Below the pieces are notes generated by a model. It was given only the letters and a program-made list of their open reading frames with translations, had not been told where the DNA came from and did no database searches. Shown one piece after another: positions 10,701 through 18,484 of a DNA stretch of 64,000 bases (position 1 is the first letter of the stretch; every line of letters starts with the position of its first letter). Position numbers and translations under genes: made by a program. The stretch lies in NCBI GenBank assembly GCA_964478735.1, contig CAYZJB010000004.1, positions 20,228 to 84,227 of the forward strand, in the 5' to 3' direction. The stretch comes from CAYZJB01 sp964478735. Its GTDB lineage: Bacteria; CLD3; SB21.

Positions 10701-11771
10701 ACTGTAGCAGCCGCATCTGCCGCCAACGGTGGCAAATGGGGATTCCAAACGGGCGAAGTTGGTGGAGGGTTTACTTTCACCTTTTTTAAGAGCCGTGTTT
10801 TCAGAAACGATAACTTCAATCGGTTCGTTCCATCTGATTTTGAGATGCGATTTACGGCAGCGGGTGGACAAGGAGACTGGATATTTGACGGACTGGGGCA
10901 AGCTGCTGTTCCATTTGAACTGTGGAACATCGGTGTGAATACCCCAAATGATCCATCCGATGATTATCGGATGTATCCTCGCGTTCTGAATTCAACCGTT
11001 GTACCTTCGGCGGTTTATGATATCAGTACCATCGATCACACGATTTCAGGTGGTGACAACGATCCCGAAATGGATTGGGTGTATTGGATGAACCCCGATG
11101 ATCGCTCGCCCGGTCAGACCGGTTATAATGCTTCCGTTGCAGCCAACGGCGAGGCCTTACAGGCACCCAATGGTGAGGTCATGGCGCGGACCACTTTGAT
11201 CAATTTCAATGGCGGCAGCGTCTCGGATGGATCATTCCCAGCAAATGTCAATCAGGTTATTCCGGCAACGGGAACGGTATTCCGTATTATCAGTACGAAA
11301 CCGAATACCGTGTTCGATTCTTATGCTTTCTCGGGAACGGCGAGGACAACGTCAGCGTCTAAAGCCCAGATGAAGGCATCTCTGAAAGACATCCGTGCCG
11401 TTCCGAATCCCTACTACGGTCAGTCGTTGTATCAGACGCAGGGACTCTTCGGCAAAGTGTTGAAGTTCACGCATCTGCCGGGTAGCTGTACCATCAAGAT
11501 CTTCAACGTTGCAGGTGACCTGGTGACGACACTGGTGCATAACGCGTCGTCGACGAATGGACGGTTGAATACCAACCCGCTCGATATCAATGCGACGGCG
11601 GCTCCAAAGGAAACCTCGGAAGAGTGGTGGGATTTGACGAATGCCGACGGCAAGTTCGTCGCGAGCGGCATGTATATCGCATTGATCGACGTTCCCGGCG
11701 TGGGTAAGAAAACGGTGAAGTTTGCCGTGATTCAGGAAGCGAACATCACCAACGGACCGGAAATTCGATAA
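7797..11771 (+). CDS. Large exported protein with C-terminal FlgD/T9SS-like domain
   Basis: This is a 1324-aa secreted or surface protein of unknown function. A signal peptide covers about residues 1-28. A fibronectin-III-like segment lies near 450-560 (GLDGAVAITWQNNAEY, QGYRVWKSRTG). The C-terminal ~125 residues (from IRAVPNPYYG) form a FlgD-Ig/T9SS-type beta-sandwich with the typical KIFNVAGDLVTTL and ASGMYIALID strands, which usually serves as a sorting or anchoring domain in FCB bacteria. It sits 30 bases after the TonB receptor and 56 before the PorV-like gene, with GGAG-type ribosome sites in both gaps, so the three are probably co-transcribed. Much of the middle is compositionally beta-rich with no recognised catalytic motif. 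Confidence 0.85.
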   Translation: MNKIKNTLIVGALIGALVFAFSDWSTARVDKNTRLRAKLRKADIVDIVNVGYNNWNYIMRNQGSYFYDAPNGNPGGEFPRGSGNTIVFAAGVYVGTLKDGVPVVSETEFATEFQPGRISNSDVPFDELEAEDPTRADLQVYLIDRSASGSDYANWPSDAPKNSLGQPALIADAQTWAVFNDLDITLSQEGTSISPDPGLGLEIVLESFAFNAGPLSNVVYCKFTIKNETNTDYSDSYLGMWMDADVDANNSTNDIVGIDTVRGLGFVYNSDNSDFPGAAGFDFLQGPVVDTTTVASSLVNKFRNNKVTLVYDPAENRYIPTTLPGNQIWLGATAFNTYANGTDPQNNEERYNLLAGRFTDGNPKTGTGACDYYAFRGDPITQQGSPDVGAPPGSDQRILHCVGPFVIDAGSSQEVWVGVVGAQGTDRLDAIRVLRNTDDQAQITFEAGLIAPAPPNVPQINVTGLDGAVAITWQNNAEYSEDIAGEILEIDQAHGYTADYRKNDFQGYRVWKSRTGIVGSYTVLAEFDLADGITTVINQVINTAGNLEIREERLGDDVGLRYSFIDNDVVNGQAYFYSVTAYDAQPYIAGPGVFSLGTTQTLIKGEATGIILSDTEPVAIWDQGDIYLDSLAMVSDATYGSNGGTLIGDTVYVEVDTHTVGSTPQLAIHAFVATSVEREEFNFDFNSLAPAFRVEGIESPDDVSLGDGVSTNVTFGFSDGHDEANIFRLKVVDIQQYDGSIPAPSGLPISLETSPTANVVSVIPMSALIGQNFDASVSDVVHTGPSDGAITVEIIDPTKVRSVDYSLSFFTIPTDCTGAPLRGDDFLPANGIAYRIQVGSSILTLDSRTDDPRTYYDVNGNDTFNVGIDVRLDDSKFGVDQAVVGITATEQPVIVDGMKITVFGPSNDVKFFQLIATAAGTLAVPDMAAFAFNGSGFPTIDGGAAGNDYTALGAGALNDRPNVPNLLTTVAAASAANGGKWGFQTGEVGGGFTFTFFKSRVFRNDNFNRFVPSDFEMRFTAAGGQGDWIFDGLGQAAVPFELWNIGVNTPNDPSDDYRMYPRVLNSTVVPSAVYDISTIDHTISGGDNDPEMDWVYWMNPDDRSPGQTGYNASVAANGEALQAPNGEVMARTTLINFNGGSVSDGSFPANVNQVIPATGTVFRIISTKPNTVFDSYAFSGTARTTSASKAQMKASLKDIRAVPNPYYGQSLYQTQGLFGKVLKFTHLPGSCTIKIFNVAGDLVTTLVHNASSTNGRLNTNPLDINATAAPKETSEEWWDLTNADGKFVASGMYIALIDVPGVGKKTVKFAVIQEANITNGPEIR
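8015..8038 (+). repeat. Intragenic perfect GC hairpin
   Basis: CCCCGGGGG and CCCCCGGGG form a 9-bp perfect stem with a 6-nt loop, about 220 bases into the coding region of the 1324-aa protein. It could slow ribosomes or protect mRNA, but no U run follows, so it is not a terminator. It may simply encode the Gly/Pro-rich turn it falls in. Confidence 0.5.
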
Positions 11772-11827
11772 CGAAGAACTCGGCGGGGACGTCATGAGGC
11801 GTTCCCGTCAAACTGGAGAATTGTCAC

Positions 11828-12868
11828 ATGAATAAAATATCCAAAGTGCTCGTTGGGCTAGCCATGCTGGCAGCGAGCGTAAGCGCCGGAGAGGAAAAGC
11901 GAGGTGAAGCGGGATTTGCTTTCCTACGGGTTCCCATCGGCGCCCGTGAAACCGCCCTCGGTACGACCGGATTGACGCATGCGTCCGGAGCCAATGCATT
12001 GTACTGGAATCCGGCAAATGCGGCGGGTCTGGATCGTCCGTCGGTATCGGTGTCTTATTTGAATCACTTTGCCGGAATCAGTTCGAATTACTTTGCGGCC
12101 ACGGTTCCGATGAGCGACGTCGGGACGTTCGGTTTCAGCCTTAACTATCTCAGCTATGGCGATATCGAACGTACGACAGAGGCCAGTCCGGATGGTAATC
12201 TCGGTTCGTACTCTCCGTTTGAGATTGCGGTCGGCTTCAGCTACGCCAAACAGATTACCGATCGTGTCAGCGGCGGTTTGACCGTGAAGTTCGTCTCGTC
12301 CAAGATCGATGCGGTCCAGGCGTCGGGTGTGGCGTTCGATTTCGGCTTCAGTTACAACACCGGTTTCCGCGGTTTGAAGCTCGGTTTTGTCGCGAGCAAC
12401 ATCGGTCCACAGGCGAAATATGACGGCGACGGTTTGTTGCGTCAGGTCAGTTTGCCCAATCCAAACGCGACCGGTGCGGGATCTCAAGGATTCCTTCAGT
12501 TCGAGTCGGAACCGTTCGAACTCCCGGCCTCGGTCAATTTCGGCGCAACGATGGATCTGTACCGGAACGAACAGAATTCCGTTTCGGGTATTCTCGAGCA
12601 AAACATCAACAGTTTTGCCGTCAGCCGGACCAATCTGGGCCTGGAATACGGATTCAAGAACATGTTCTTCGCCCGCGGCGGTTACACCAGCGCGTTGAAG
12701 CGTGACCGCGACTACAGGACGGGGAAGGCGTCGATGGCGGGATTAACCCTGGGCGCCGGGGTCGATTACAAATTCAATGATGCCTTCGGTGTGACCATCG
12801 ATTACGGTTGGATGGATCTCGGTGAACTGAACGCGACGCACCGGTTCACGATCGGTGTGAAGTTCTGA
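11828..12868 (+). CDS. PorV/PorQ-family outer-membrane barrel protein
   Basis: The product has 346 aa and a signal peptide ending near SAGEE. The N-terminal signature AGFAFLRVPIGARETALG and the NALYWNPANAAG motif are typical of the PorV/PorQ family of outer-membrane beta-barrels, which in type IX secretion act as shuttle or attachment components. Many alternating-hydrophobic strands follow, ending with FTIGVKF. It is the last gene of the block with the TonB receptor and the large exported protein that bears a T9SS-like C-terminal domain, so a role in handling that protein is plausible but inferred. Core T9SS genes such as porK/L/M/N and sov are not present in this window. Confidence 0.88.
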   Translation: MNKISKVLVGLAMLAASVSAGEEKRGEAGFAFLRVPIGARETALGTTGLTHASGANALYWNPANAAGLDRPSVSVSYLNHFAGISSNYFAATVPMSDVGTFGFSLNYLSYGDIERTTEASPDGNLGSYSPFEIAVGFSYAKQITDRVSGGLTVKFVSSKIDAVQASGVAFDFGFSYNTGFRGLKLGFVASNIGPQAKYDGDGLLRQVSLPNPNATGAGSQGFLQFESEPFELPASVNFGATMDLYRNEQNSVSGILEQNINSFAVSRTNLGLEYGFKNMFFARGGYTSALKRDRDYRTGKASMAGLTLGAGVDYKFNDAFGVTIDYGWMDLGELNATHRFTIGVKF

Positions 12869-12890
12869 TCTCCTTTCTCTGTGTGATTGA

Positions 12891-12925
12891 AGGCCGCCCG
12901 TGCGCTCTGCAGGGCGGCCTTTTTT
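12891..12925 (+). terminator. Strong terminator of the TonB-exported protein-PorV operon
   Basis: AGGCCGCCC and GGGCGGCCT form a perfect 9-bp stem followed by TTTTT, 22 bases after the PorV-like stop codon. Confidence 0.9.
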
Positions 12926-12946
12926 ATTCCTCAGCGTATTTAGGTA

Positions 12947-13028
12947 TGATCTCTCGCAAAGGGCGCAAAGCAGGCTAGGCTGTGGCTAAAAGTATTTGAG
13001 AATATCCTTGCGTGCTTTGCGAGAGTCA
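12947..13028. repeat. Imperfect long inverted repeat of the GCAAAG type
   Basis: ATGATCTCTCGCAAAG on the left matches the reverse complement of CTTTGCGAGAGTCAT on the right except for one bulged base. Inner arms (GGCGCAAAG versus CTTGCGTG) pair loosely. The right arm runs into a T8 tract. Sequences built from GCAAAG units are common dispersed intergenic elements in environmental bacteria. It lies between the PorV operon and the beta-helix gene. Confidence 0.6.
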
Positions 13029-13121
13029 TTTTTTTTGAAATGAGAAGAAAAACCTACCCGTCCATCTTTCCGCTTCGTAAATTCTCCGCCTGAAACGATA
13101 TCTGGTTTGTATAATTTTGCC

Positions 13122-16100
13122 ATGATCATATTGCTATATATCCGCCATCTGGTCGTTTTGATGCTCTTTGTGTCAGTGATTTACGGGCAAACGATCACGG
13201 TGACAAGTTCCGCCGACAGCGGCCCGGGTACCCTGCGGGACGCCATTCAGCTGGCCAATGGAAGCCTGACGGTCGATACCATTCGATTTGATACGCTCTC
13301 GATGGGTTCAGCGGTTATTTCAATCACTACGGCCCTTCCGATACTGACGGACGATTCGATTGTGATTGCGGGTCCGGTTTGGCCTGGCGGTGAACCGGCC
13401 GTCACGATTGACGGTGGCGCGCTGACGTCAGGAGAAAATACGATCACGATTTCAGGTTCGTTCTGTGAGGTTCAGTCCCTGACGCTGATCAACAATCAAT
13501 CGACGGGTGCGGCGGTTGAAATCACGGGCGGCGTTTCCAATCGTGTGACGGGAAACACCATCGGACTCGACCGGATCGGACAGAATGCAATGCCCAATAG
13601 TGTCGGAGTCCTGATCACCGGAGGACAAGCCCACCGGATCGGCGATTCGTCGGCCGCCGGAGGGAATATTATTTCCGGTAACCTCGAGGACGGCATCCGG
13701 ATCGTAGCGTCCCACGACAACGTCGTTTTGAACAATCGGATTGGCGTCAACCGTTTCGGAACTGCGGCCGGAAACGCCTCTTCAGGGATCCTGATCAATA
13801 GCGGCTCAAAGGCAACGCGGATCGGTAGCGGCACGCCATCCGGTCGAAATATCATTGGCGGAAACCTTACGGGTATCCGGATTGCCGATAATGGTTCCGA
13901 TTCTACAGCAATCGACGGTAATTGGATTGGCGTTCATTTTTCTTCATCTGTCGCAAACGGTACGGGGATCCGCATTGAAAACGGCGCCTCATCGACCCGG
14001 ATCGGCCAATGGGGAAATGTCACGCCGAATACCATTTCCGGTAATACGGGAGATGGAATTTCAATCGTTGGAAGTCTGACGCGCGGAACCACGATTCGAG
14101 GCAATCGCATCGGAACGGATACGACAGGCTCAACGGGGATCGGAAACGCCGGATCGGGTATTTTCATCCAGGATGCGCGCCGGTCGACGATCGGGGGAGT
14201 CGCTGTCGGCGAATCCAACGTGATCTCGGGTAACGGATTCGACGGTATCCTTTTGGACGGGACGGATTCGACATTTGTCTACGGCAATCGGATCGGTGTG
14301 GATGGGTCCGGCATGCTGGCAATTCCCAATATGAACAACGGGATCGAGCTTCAGTCGGCTGCCCGCAATACCACGATTGGCGGGCGTTCAGCGGGACAGG
14401 GGAATGTCATTTCCGGAAATGACGCCATCGGCATTCTGATCGTTGACGAAGGGACGTCGCGAGCATCGATCGTTGGAAATCTCATCGGGGTTGCGCTCGA
14501 CAGTGTCGGCGACGTCGGTAACGGCGAGTCCGGCGTACATTTGAGTTTTGGCGCGTCCCGCGACTCGGTGAATTACAACCTGATCGCTTACAACGGAGTG
14601 GGCATTGCGTATGAAGACGCAACCACCGACAGCAACGTTCACTTTGCCAATTCCATTTTCCGTAACGGACAGGGAATCGATATTGCTTTAAATGCACAGG
14701 GCGATATTATTCCGCCCGCCATTGCCTACGTATCGCTGGATACGACCGTTCATGGTACGGCCGATCCGTTTGCCTTCGTACAGATTTATGCCGATTCCGT
14801 GGATCAGGGGCGATTTTTCCTCGATACGGCGCGAGCCGATGCCGCGGGTAACTGGTCTCGAAAAGTTCAATTGCCGGGTGGAGCTCGAGTCCTGGCCATA
14901 CAGGAAGCCGGCATGAGTTCCTCGGAATTTTCAACGCCGTTTGAGCCCTTCATTGGTCCGGTGGGAGTTTCACTTCCGACGCTCTCGTTTGGAAACGTGT
15001 TCCTCGGTCAGACCGACACACAGTCGGTCCGAATATTTTCACTTTCGGGCGACGTGATTTTGACCGATCAGTTTCTGAGCAGCCTCGGAGAGTTTACCGT
15101 ACTGACGACTTTTGCTTTCCCGGAAACACTCGCCGTCGGCGACACGCTGACCATCGAGATTGCCTTTACACCGGCAGATTTCGGGACACGTAACAGCAGT
15201 TGGCATATCCTCAACAATTCATCGATTCCTGTGTTTGGATTGCCATTGACGGGTTACGGTCAGGCCGGCAGTCTGATCGCAATGGATACGGTCGTTTTTC
15301 CCGAAACCATCGTCGGCGATTCTTCCTCGGTGACGATCAGCGTCAAAGCTGAAGATGCTCCGGTACAATTGACCGAAGCCGTGACACAAACTCCCGTATT
15401 CAGCATCGTGTCTCAGCCGACTCTGCCGTTTACCCTTCTAAACGGTGTGGTCGACTCGGTCTTATTCGAGATAAAATACCGCCCGTCTTTAAGTACGCTG
15501 CAGGGCGATACCTTGATCATCCAGAGCAATTCACCGGCCGGCGACCGGTACGTCCTTTTGCAAGGGCACGGTTTGCCCAACCAATCGCCCGGTTCGTTTC
15601 CATTGCTCCCTCTCCCGGGCGGTTCGACAACCAACAATCGGCGCCCAACGTTTTTATGGCGTCGCTCCGTAGATGCCGACGGCGATACCGTGATCTATAC
15701 GCTTCAAATCAGTACGACGGCAAACTTTGCCTCGATCACACAAAGCGTGCAAACGCCGGATACGGTTGTTGTTCTTCCGCTCCCACTGGATACGCTGCAG
15801 AGCTACTACTGGCGCGTTTTCGCGCGCGACGATAAAAACGGCGAAACCGTGAGCAATGTCGGTTTCTTTACGGTCGATGCCGTGGCACCGCGAGGATCGT
15901 TGAGGATCCTGCCCAGCCCGATATTGCAAACGTCCGCGGCGATATACGTTTATTCCAGCGAACCTCTGGAAAGTGCATCGACGAGGATCAGGTTTTGGGA
16001 CGTCGAACAACAACTTCTCGACAGTATCAATGTTCAATTGACGGAAATCCAACCGTCGCTGTTCCAAACGTCTTATTCGGTATCGGAATCCGGTACACTG

Positions 16101-16817
16101 GAAATTGCGGCGACGTTGGAGGACTCTGCTGGAAATCAGACCGTACCGTCGAGAGTTTTTACCTTTGCGCTGCTGCCAAAGACCCGTGTGCTGGTCAGTC
16201 ATGACCGGCGTGTGACTACGTCCTTGTCGCGGAGCCGAGGCATTTTGTGGTTGGGTGTCGAACCGGCGGAGAGGGCGGCCTTACCGATTTCCACGACTTA
16301 TGCGATCGACGTGGGCGGGACGGTCGAGTCGGGTAATCCTCTTGAACTTTCGATCGATTATTCGACGCTGGACGTCGGTGCGCTGGGTTGGACAGACGAT
16401 TCAAAAATCGGGATTTATCGAATGGAATCCGGAACGCCGGTATACATCGGTGGGGCCGGCAGAGCCGGGCGTATCGCTTCTCAAATCGATCGCCTCGGAC
16501 GATACGTGCTGGGCTATGATCCAAACCGACAAAGTTTGCCCCGTGAATTGCATCTCGACAATTATCCCAATCCCTTCAATCCGATAACCTCGATACGGGT
16601 TGCGTTGCCGTTTTCATCGGACGTCCGCGTCGAGATATACAATCTTATCGGCCAACGGGTTAAAACGCTATATCGTGGCTTTCTTCCGGCCGGCCGCCAT
16701 ACCATGACGTGGAATGGTACCAGCGAAACAAGTAATCGTGTAGCCACGGGCGTTTATTTGTGCCGCGTTTCATTTGCCGGTCAGGTGACAACGAGAAAAA
16801 TGCTGCTCGTCAAATAG
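13122..16817 (+). CDS. Exported beta-helix protein with T9SS type A-like sorting domain
   Basis: The 1231-aa protein starts with a signal peptide ending near VIYGQ. A short motif typical of surface beta-helix proteins follows (SADSGPGTLRDAIQLANG). About residues 100-510 are a right-handed parallel beta-helix of degenerate ~22-residue units (NVISGNGFDGILLDGTD, NRIGVDGSG, NNGIELQSAARNTTIGG). Two ASH/choice-of-anchor-D-like Ig domains follow (~615-830, LSFGNVFLGQTDTQSVRI), then an FN3-like domain (~845-935, RRPTFLWRRSVDADGDTV). A C-terminal FlgD-Ig/type A sorting domain (~1150-1231) opens with NYPNPFNPITSIRV. ATG 13122 is preferred over TTG 13107 because it directly opens the signal peptide; no good ribosome site is visible for either. 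The gene is probably monocistronic. It could be an adhesin or polysaccharide-binding protein; no lyase active site was recognised. Confidence 0.88.
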   Translation: MIILLYIRHLVVLMLFVSVIYGQTITVTSSADSGPGTLRDAIQLANGSLTVDTIRFDTLSMGSAVISITTALPILTDDSIVIAGPVWPGGEPAVTIDGGALTSGENTITISGSFCEVQSLTLINNQSTGAAVEITGGVSNRVTGNTIGLDRIGQNAMPNSVGVLITGGQAHRIGDSSAAGGNIISGNLEDGIRIVASHDNVVLNNRIGVNRFGTAAGNASSGILINSGSKATRIGSGTPSGRNIIGGNLTGIRIADNGSDSTAIDGNWIGVHFSSSVANGTGIRIENGASSTRIGQWGNVTPNTISGNTGDGISIVGSLTRGTTIRGNRIGTDTTGSTGIGNAGSGIFIQDARRSTIGGVAVGESNVISGNGFDGILLDGTDSTFVYGNRIGVDGSGMLAIPNMNNGIELQSAARNTTIGGRSAGQGNVISGNDAIGILIVDEGTSRASIVGNLIGVALDSVGDVGNGESGVHLSFGASRDSVNYNLIAYNGVGIAYEDATTDSNVHFANSIFRNGQGIDIALNAQGDIIPPAIAYVSLDTTVHGTADPFAFVQIYADSVDQGRFFLDTARADAAGNWSRKVQLPGGARVLAIQEAGMSSSEFSTPFEPFIGPVGVSLPTLSFGNVFLGQTDTQSVRIFSLSGDVILTDQFLSSLGEFTVLTTFAFPETLAVGDTLTIEIAFTPADFGTRNSSWHILNNSSIPVFGLPLTGYGQAGSLIAMDTVVFPETIVGDSSSVTISVKAEDAPVQLTEAVTQTPVFSIVSQPTLPFTLLNGVVDSVLFEIKYRPSLSTLQGDTLIIQSNSPAGDRYVLLQGHGLPNQSPGSFPLLPLPGGSTTNNRRPTFLWRRSVDADGDTVIYTLQISTTANFASITQSVQTPDTVVVLPLPLDTLQSYYWRVFARDDKNGETVSNVGFFTVDAVAPRGSLRILPSPILQTSAAIYVYSSEPLESASTRIRFWDVEQQLLDSINVQLTEIQPSLFQTSYSVSESGTLEIAATLEDSAGNQTVPSRVFTFALLPKTRVLVSHDRRVTTSLSRSRGILWLGVEPAERAALPISTTYAIDVGGTVESGNPLELSIDYSTLDVGALGWTDDSKIGIYRMESGTPVYIGGAGRAGRIASQIDRLGRYVLGYDPNRQSLPRELHLDNYPNPFNPITSIRVALPFSSDVRVEIYNLIGQRVKTLYRGFLPAGRHTMTWNGTSETSNRVATGVYLCRVSFAGQVTTRKMLLVK

Positions 16818-16911
16818 ACGGGCCACAGGGATAAAAATTCAGGCAACCCCCAAAATTTTTTACTAACCCCTCCTTTGCTCCTCTTACGCACGGAATTTTT
16901 TCGGTATGATG

Positions 16912-16938
16912 AAAGCCTCCCGCTCGTTGAGGGCTTTT
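16912..16938 (+). terminator. Possible weak terminator after the beta-helix gene
   Basis: AAAGCC and GGCTTT arms with partly pairing inner bases enclose CGCTCGTT, about 95 bases after the stop, and the right arm ends in TTTT. Pairing is imperfect. The arm composition would also allow function on the minus strand. Confidence 0.35.
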
Positions 16939-16994
16939 AGTGAAATTATTTTGATTGCTATCTGGAAGAGATTTAGAGCAGGGTTCAATCGAAA

Positions 16995-17147
16995 TGTCAC
17001 TCCTTCGGGGTTGACGTAAACATTTGTAGTAGTGTTTTTACAATCTGCATCCCTTCGGGATTGGCCCGCGATGGCAACACTCAAGCCCGAAGGGCTGAAA
17101 TGATTGTATGAAGAACGTGCAAATAGAGTGCGAACCCCGAAGGGTGG
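16995..17147. repeat. Cluster of four CCCGAAGGG palindromic repeats
   Basis: Four related units occur within ~150 bases. Two are in one orientation (TCACTCCTTCGGGGTTGAC at ~16997 and CATCCCTTCGGGATTGG at ~17048) and two in the other (AAGCCCGAAGGGCTGAAATG at ~17083 and GAACCCCGAAGGGTGG at ~17132). Each centres on a C3-4 GAA G3-4 palindrome. This looks like a dispersed intergenic repeat family rather than coding sequence, and no gene is seen here. Confidence 0.6.
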
Positions 17148-17325
17148 TAGGGCCGTCCTCGGTAAAGCCGTCAGCTTTTCACACAACAAAAGGTGCTTTA
17201 GAGGTATCATCGTCTTTCGTGGACTGACCGCGTTCCCTCTCCTGCAGCACGGCAGTCCTGACTGCTCTTGAGCAAGATTGCGGGTTCACTTGAGCGGAGC
17301 AGGATGTGCACCGTATTTTTCGCAG

Positions 17326-17378
17326 CTCCTTTTGTTCCGTTATGGATTGGTTACAACATCCGTGTACGACAAAAGGAG
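17326..17378 (+). repeat. Inverted repeat followed by T run
   Basis: CTCCTTTTGT (17326-17335) and ACAAAAGGAG (17369-17378) are exact inverted copies separated by 33 bases, and the right copy runs into TTTTTT. A related ACAACAAAAGG string occurs near 17182. It may be a remnant end of a small element or a poor terminator. Nothing else is recognised between 17147 and 17528. Confidence 0.35.
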
Positions 17379-17528
17379 TTTTTTCTTGTATGTTCTTCAG
17401 CGCTCGAAAAAGAACCTTTTTTACCCTCAACAATTGCCGCCCGAGCATCTAAAATCAGGCCTTCGCGGGGGTTGTCTGTAGAAATTTGCCTTGACTATAC
17501 ACGACGGGACGGATTACCTTGGCCTGTC

Positions 17529-17861
17529 ATGATACGGTGCTCGGGCTTTCTATTACTGATTTCGTTTTCAGCGCTCCAGGCCTCCGAAGATTGCTCCGGA
17601 CCTGTCGCTTCGAGGCCGGTTCCTGCATCATTTCAAAACTTCGATCATCTTCAATTTCCCGTTTTCCTTGGCTCGTTTCGAGAAGACTCCGACGGCAACA
17701 CGTTCAGCCAGAAGACAAAACCCTACATCGCTTTTCTCCCGTCAAGTAACATTTTACATCACTCGACAAAAAACGCTTTACGTTCGATTCTCCGTATTCA
17801 CCACGGCCAGCTCGGCATCATTTCAGCCTTCCGTGCTCCTCCCGTCTTGTCCCTCCTTTAA
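17529..17861 (+). CDS. Possible small secreted protein, unrecognised
   Basis: An ATG at 17529 opens 110 codons whose first ~20 residues resemble a signal peptide (MIRCSGFLLLISFSALQAS), followed by a Cys- and Ser-rich region with no known domain. The frame continues upstream to 17268 without a good start. No Shine-Dalgarno sequence precedes the ATG, codon use is unlike the neighbours, and the other two frames are also partly open. It may be a decayed gene or a chance frame in a repeat-rich stretch. Confidence 0.22.
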   Translation: MIRCSGFLLLISFSALQASEDCSGPVASRPVPASFQNFDHLQFPVFLGSFREDSDGNTFSQKTKPYIAFLPSSNILHHSTKNALRSILRIHHGQLGIISAFRAPPVLSLL

Positions 17862-17889
17862 GTAACAGGAACTAAAAGTTCAATCGGGT

Positions 17890-17954
17890 GCCGGCGTCTC
17901 CGATCCCTGATGGGACGCGGGCAATCGTAATTGCCTGTCCCGGCAGCGGCCGGT
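17890..17954 (+). ncRNA. Candidate structured RNA leader
   Basis: Nested pairing is visible: an outer CCGGC (17891-17895) with GCCGG (17949-17953), and an inner GGGAC (17912-17916) with GTCCC (17937-17941) enclosing GGCAAT/ATTGCC with a CGTA tetraloop. It lies 70 bases upstream of a 32-codon membrane-protein gene. It matches no riboswitch class recognised here. It could be a leader, a small RNA or a repeat hairpin. Confidence 0.35.
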
Positions 17955-18024
17955 AGGGGCGCTTTTAAACGGCAACGTAACGGCCGTCATCATTTTACAA
18001 TTTTTTTAAATACAGTCCGTCTTT

Positions 18025-18123
18025 ATGGATGCATTAACCTTGTCTATCAGCGTCGCACTTATGGCTGCGCTGGTGGGGGTCTTCATTCACTTGATCATAA
18101 AATCAAAATCACAAAAAAATTAA
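18025..18123 (+). CDS. 32-aa single-pass membrane microprotein
   Basis: ATG 18025 to TAA 18121-18123 encodes 32 residues. Positions 4-24 are continuously hydrophobic (LTLSISVALMAALVGVFIHL), followed by a Lys-rich tail (IKSKSQKN). This is the layout of a small inner-membrane protein with its positive tail in the cytoplasm. No strong Shine-Dalgarno sequence is seen; the region upstream is T- and A-rich. The next gene starts 20 bases later on the same strand, so the two may be co-expressed. The function is not recognised, and a chance frame is possible at this size, though a clean helix plus basic tail is unusual for chance. Confidence 0.5.
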   Translation: MDALTLSISVALMAALVGVFIHLIIKSKSQKN

Positions 18124-18143
18124 TAAAACGGAGTTTGACCTAT

Positions 18144-18425
18144 ATGCAGAACACGGAAACGTATCGGAATCTGATTTCCTGCGAGGAACTGTTTATGCAG
18201 GACCAGGAGTGGCTGGATAAACGAAACCGAGCCGTGAAAAAAATATTTAACGGTAATGAAAACGAATTCAAACAATTCCTGTCCCGCATCGAGCCGCTCC
18301 AGCAGTGGAAGGATGCGATGGTCGTCATCGAAGACGAGTTCTCCAAGCGGAAAGTGAAAAGCGATGCGCGGGAAGCCACCGGGTTGACCGACGTGCTTTT
18401 CAAGCGCTACTTCCCGTCGTACTGA
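18144..18425 (+). CDS. Conserved-looking small hypothetical protein, 93 aa
   Basis: The start at ATG 18144 gives a soluble, highly charged, probably all-helical protein: NTETYRNLISCEELFMQDQE near the N-terminus, then EPLQQWKDAMVVIEDEFSKR, ending in LFKRYFPSY. No domain is recognised. The frame extends upstream to 17931, but that extension overlaps the 32-aa microprotein in another frame and is basic and low in complexity, so ATG 18144 is preferred. It is followed closely by a bidirectional terminator and faces the minus-strand MshEN-like gene. Confidence 0.7.
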   Translation: MQNTETYRNLISCEELFMQDQEWLDKRNRAVKKIFNGNENEFKQFLSRIEPLQQWKDAMVVIEDEFSKRKVKSDAREATGLTDVLFKRYFPSY

Positions 18426-18435
18426 AAACAGATAA

Positions 18436-18464
18436 AAAAGCCGCTTCTCAATGAGGCGGCTTTT
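18436..18464. terminator. Bidirectional terminator between convergent genes
   Basis: AAAAGCCGC and GCGGCTTTT form a 9-bp stem around an 11-nt loop. The U run is longer when read on the minus strand, so it mainly ends the minus-strand operon that runs from the SpoIIE phosphatase gene. It also lies 10 bases after the plus-strand 93-aa gene. Confidence 0.85.
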
Positions 18465-18484
18465 GCATTCACGCCGATTCGGCA

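Noticed and set aside
13520..14660. Periodic repeats in the beta-helix gene considered as a CRISPR-like or tandem DNA array
   Set aside because: The periodicity is at the protein level (beta-helix coils); DNA units are diverged and lack constant spacers.
17931..18143. Upstream extension of the 93-aa protein
   Set aside because: It overlaps the structured element and the 32-aa frame and has a basic, low-complexity translation.
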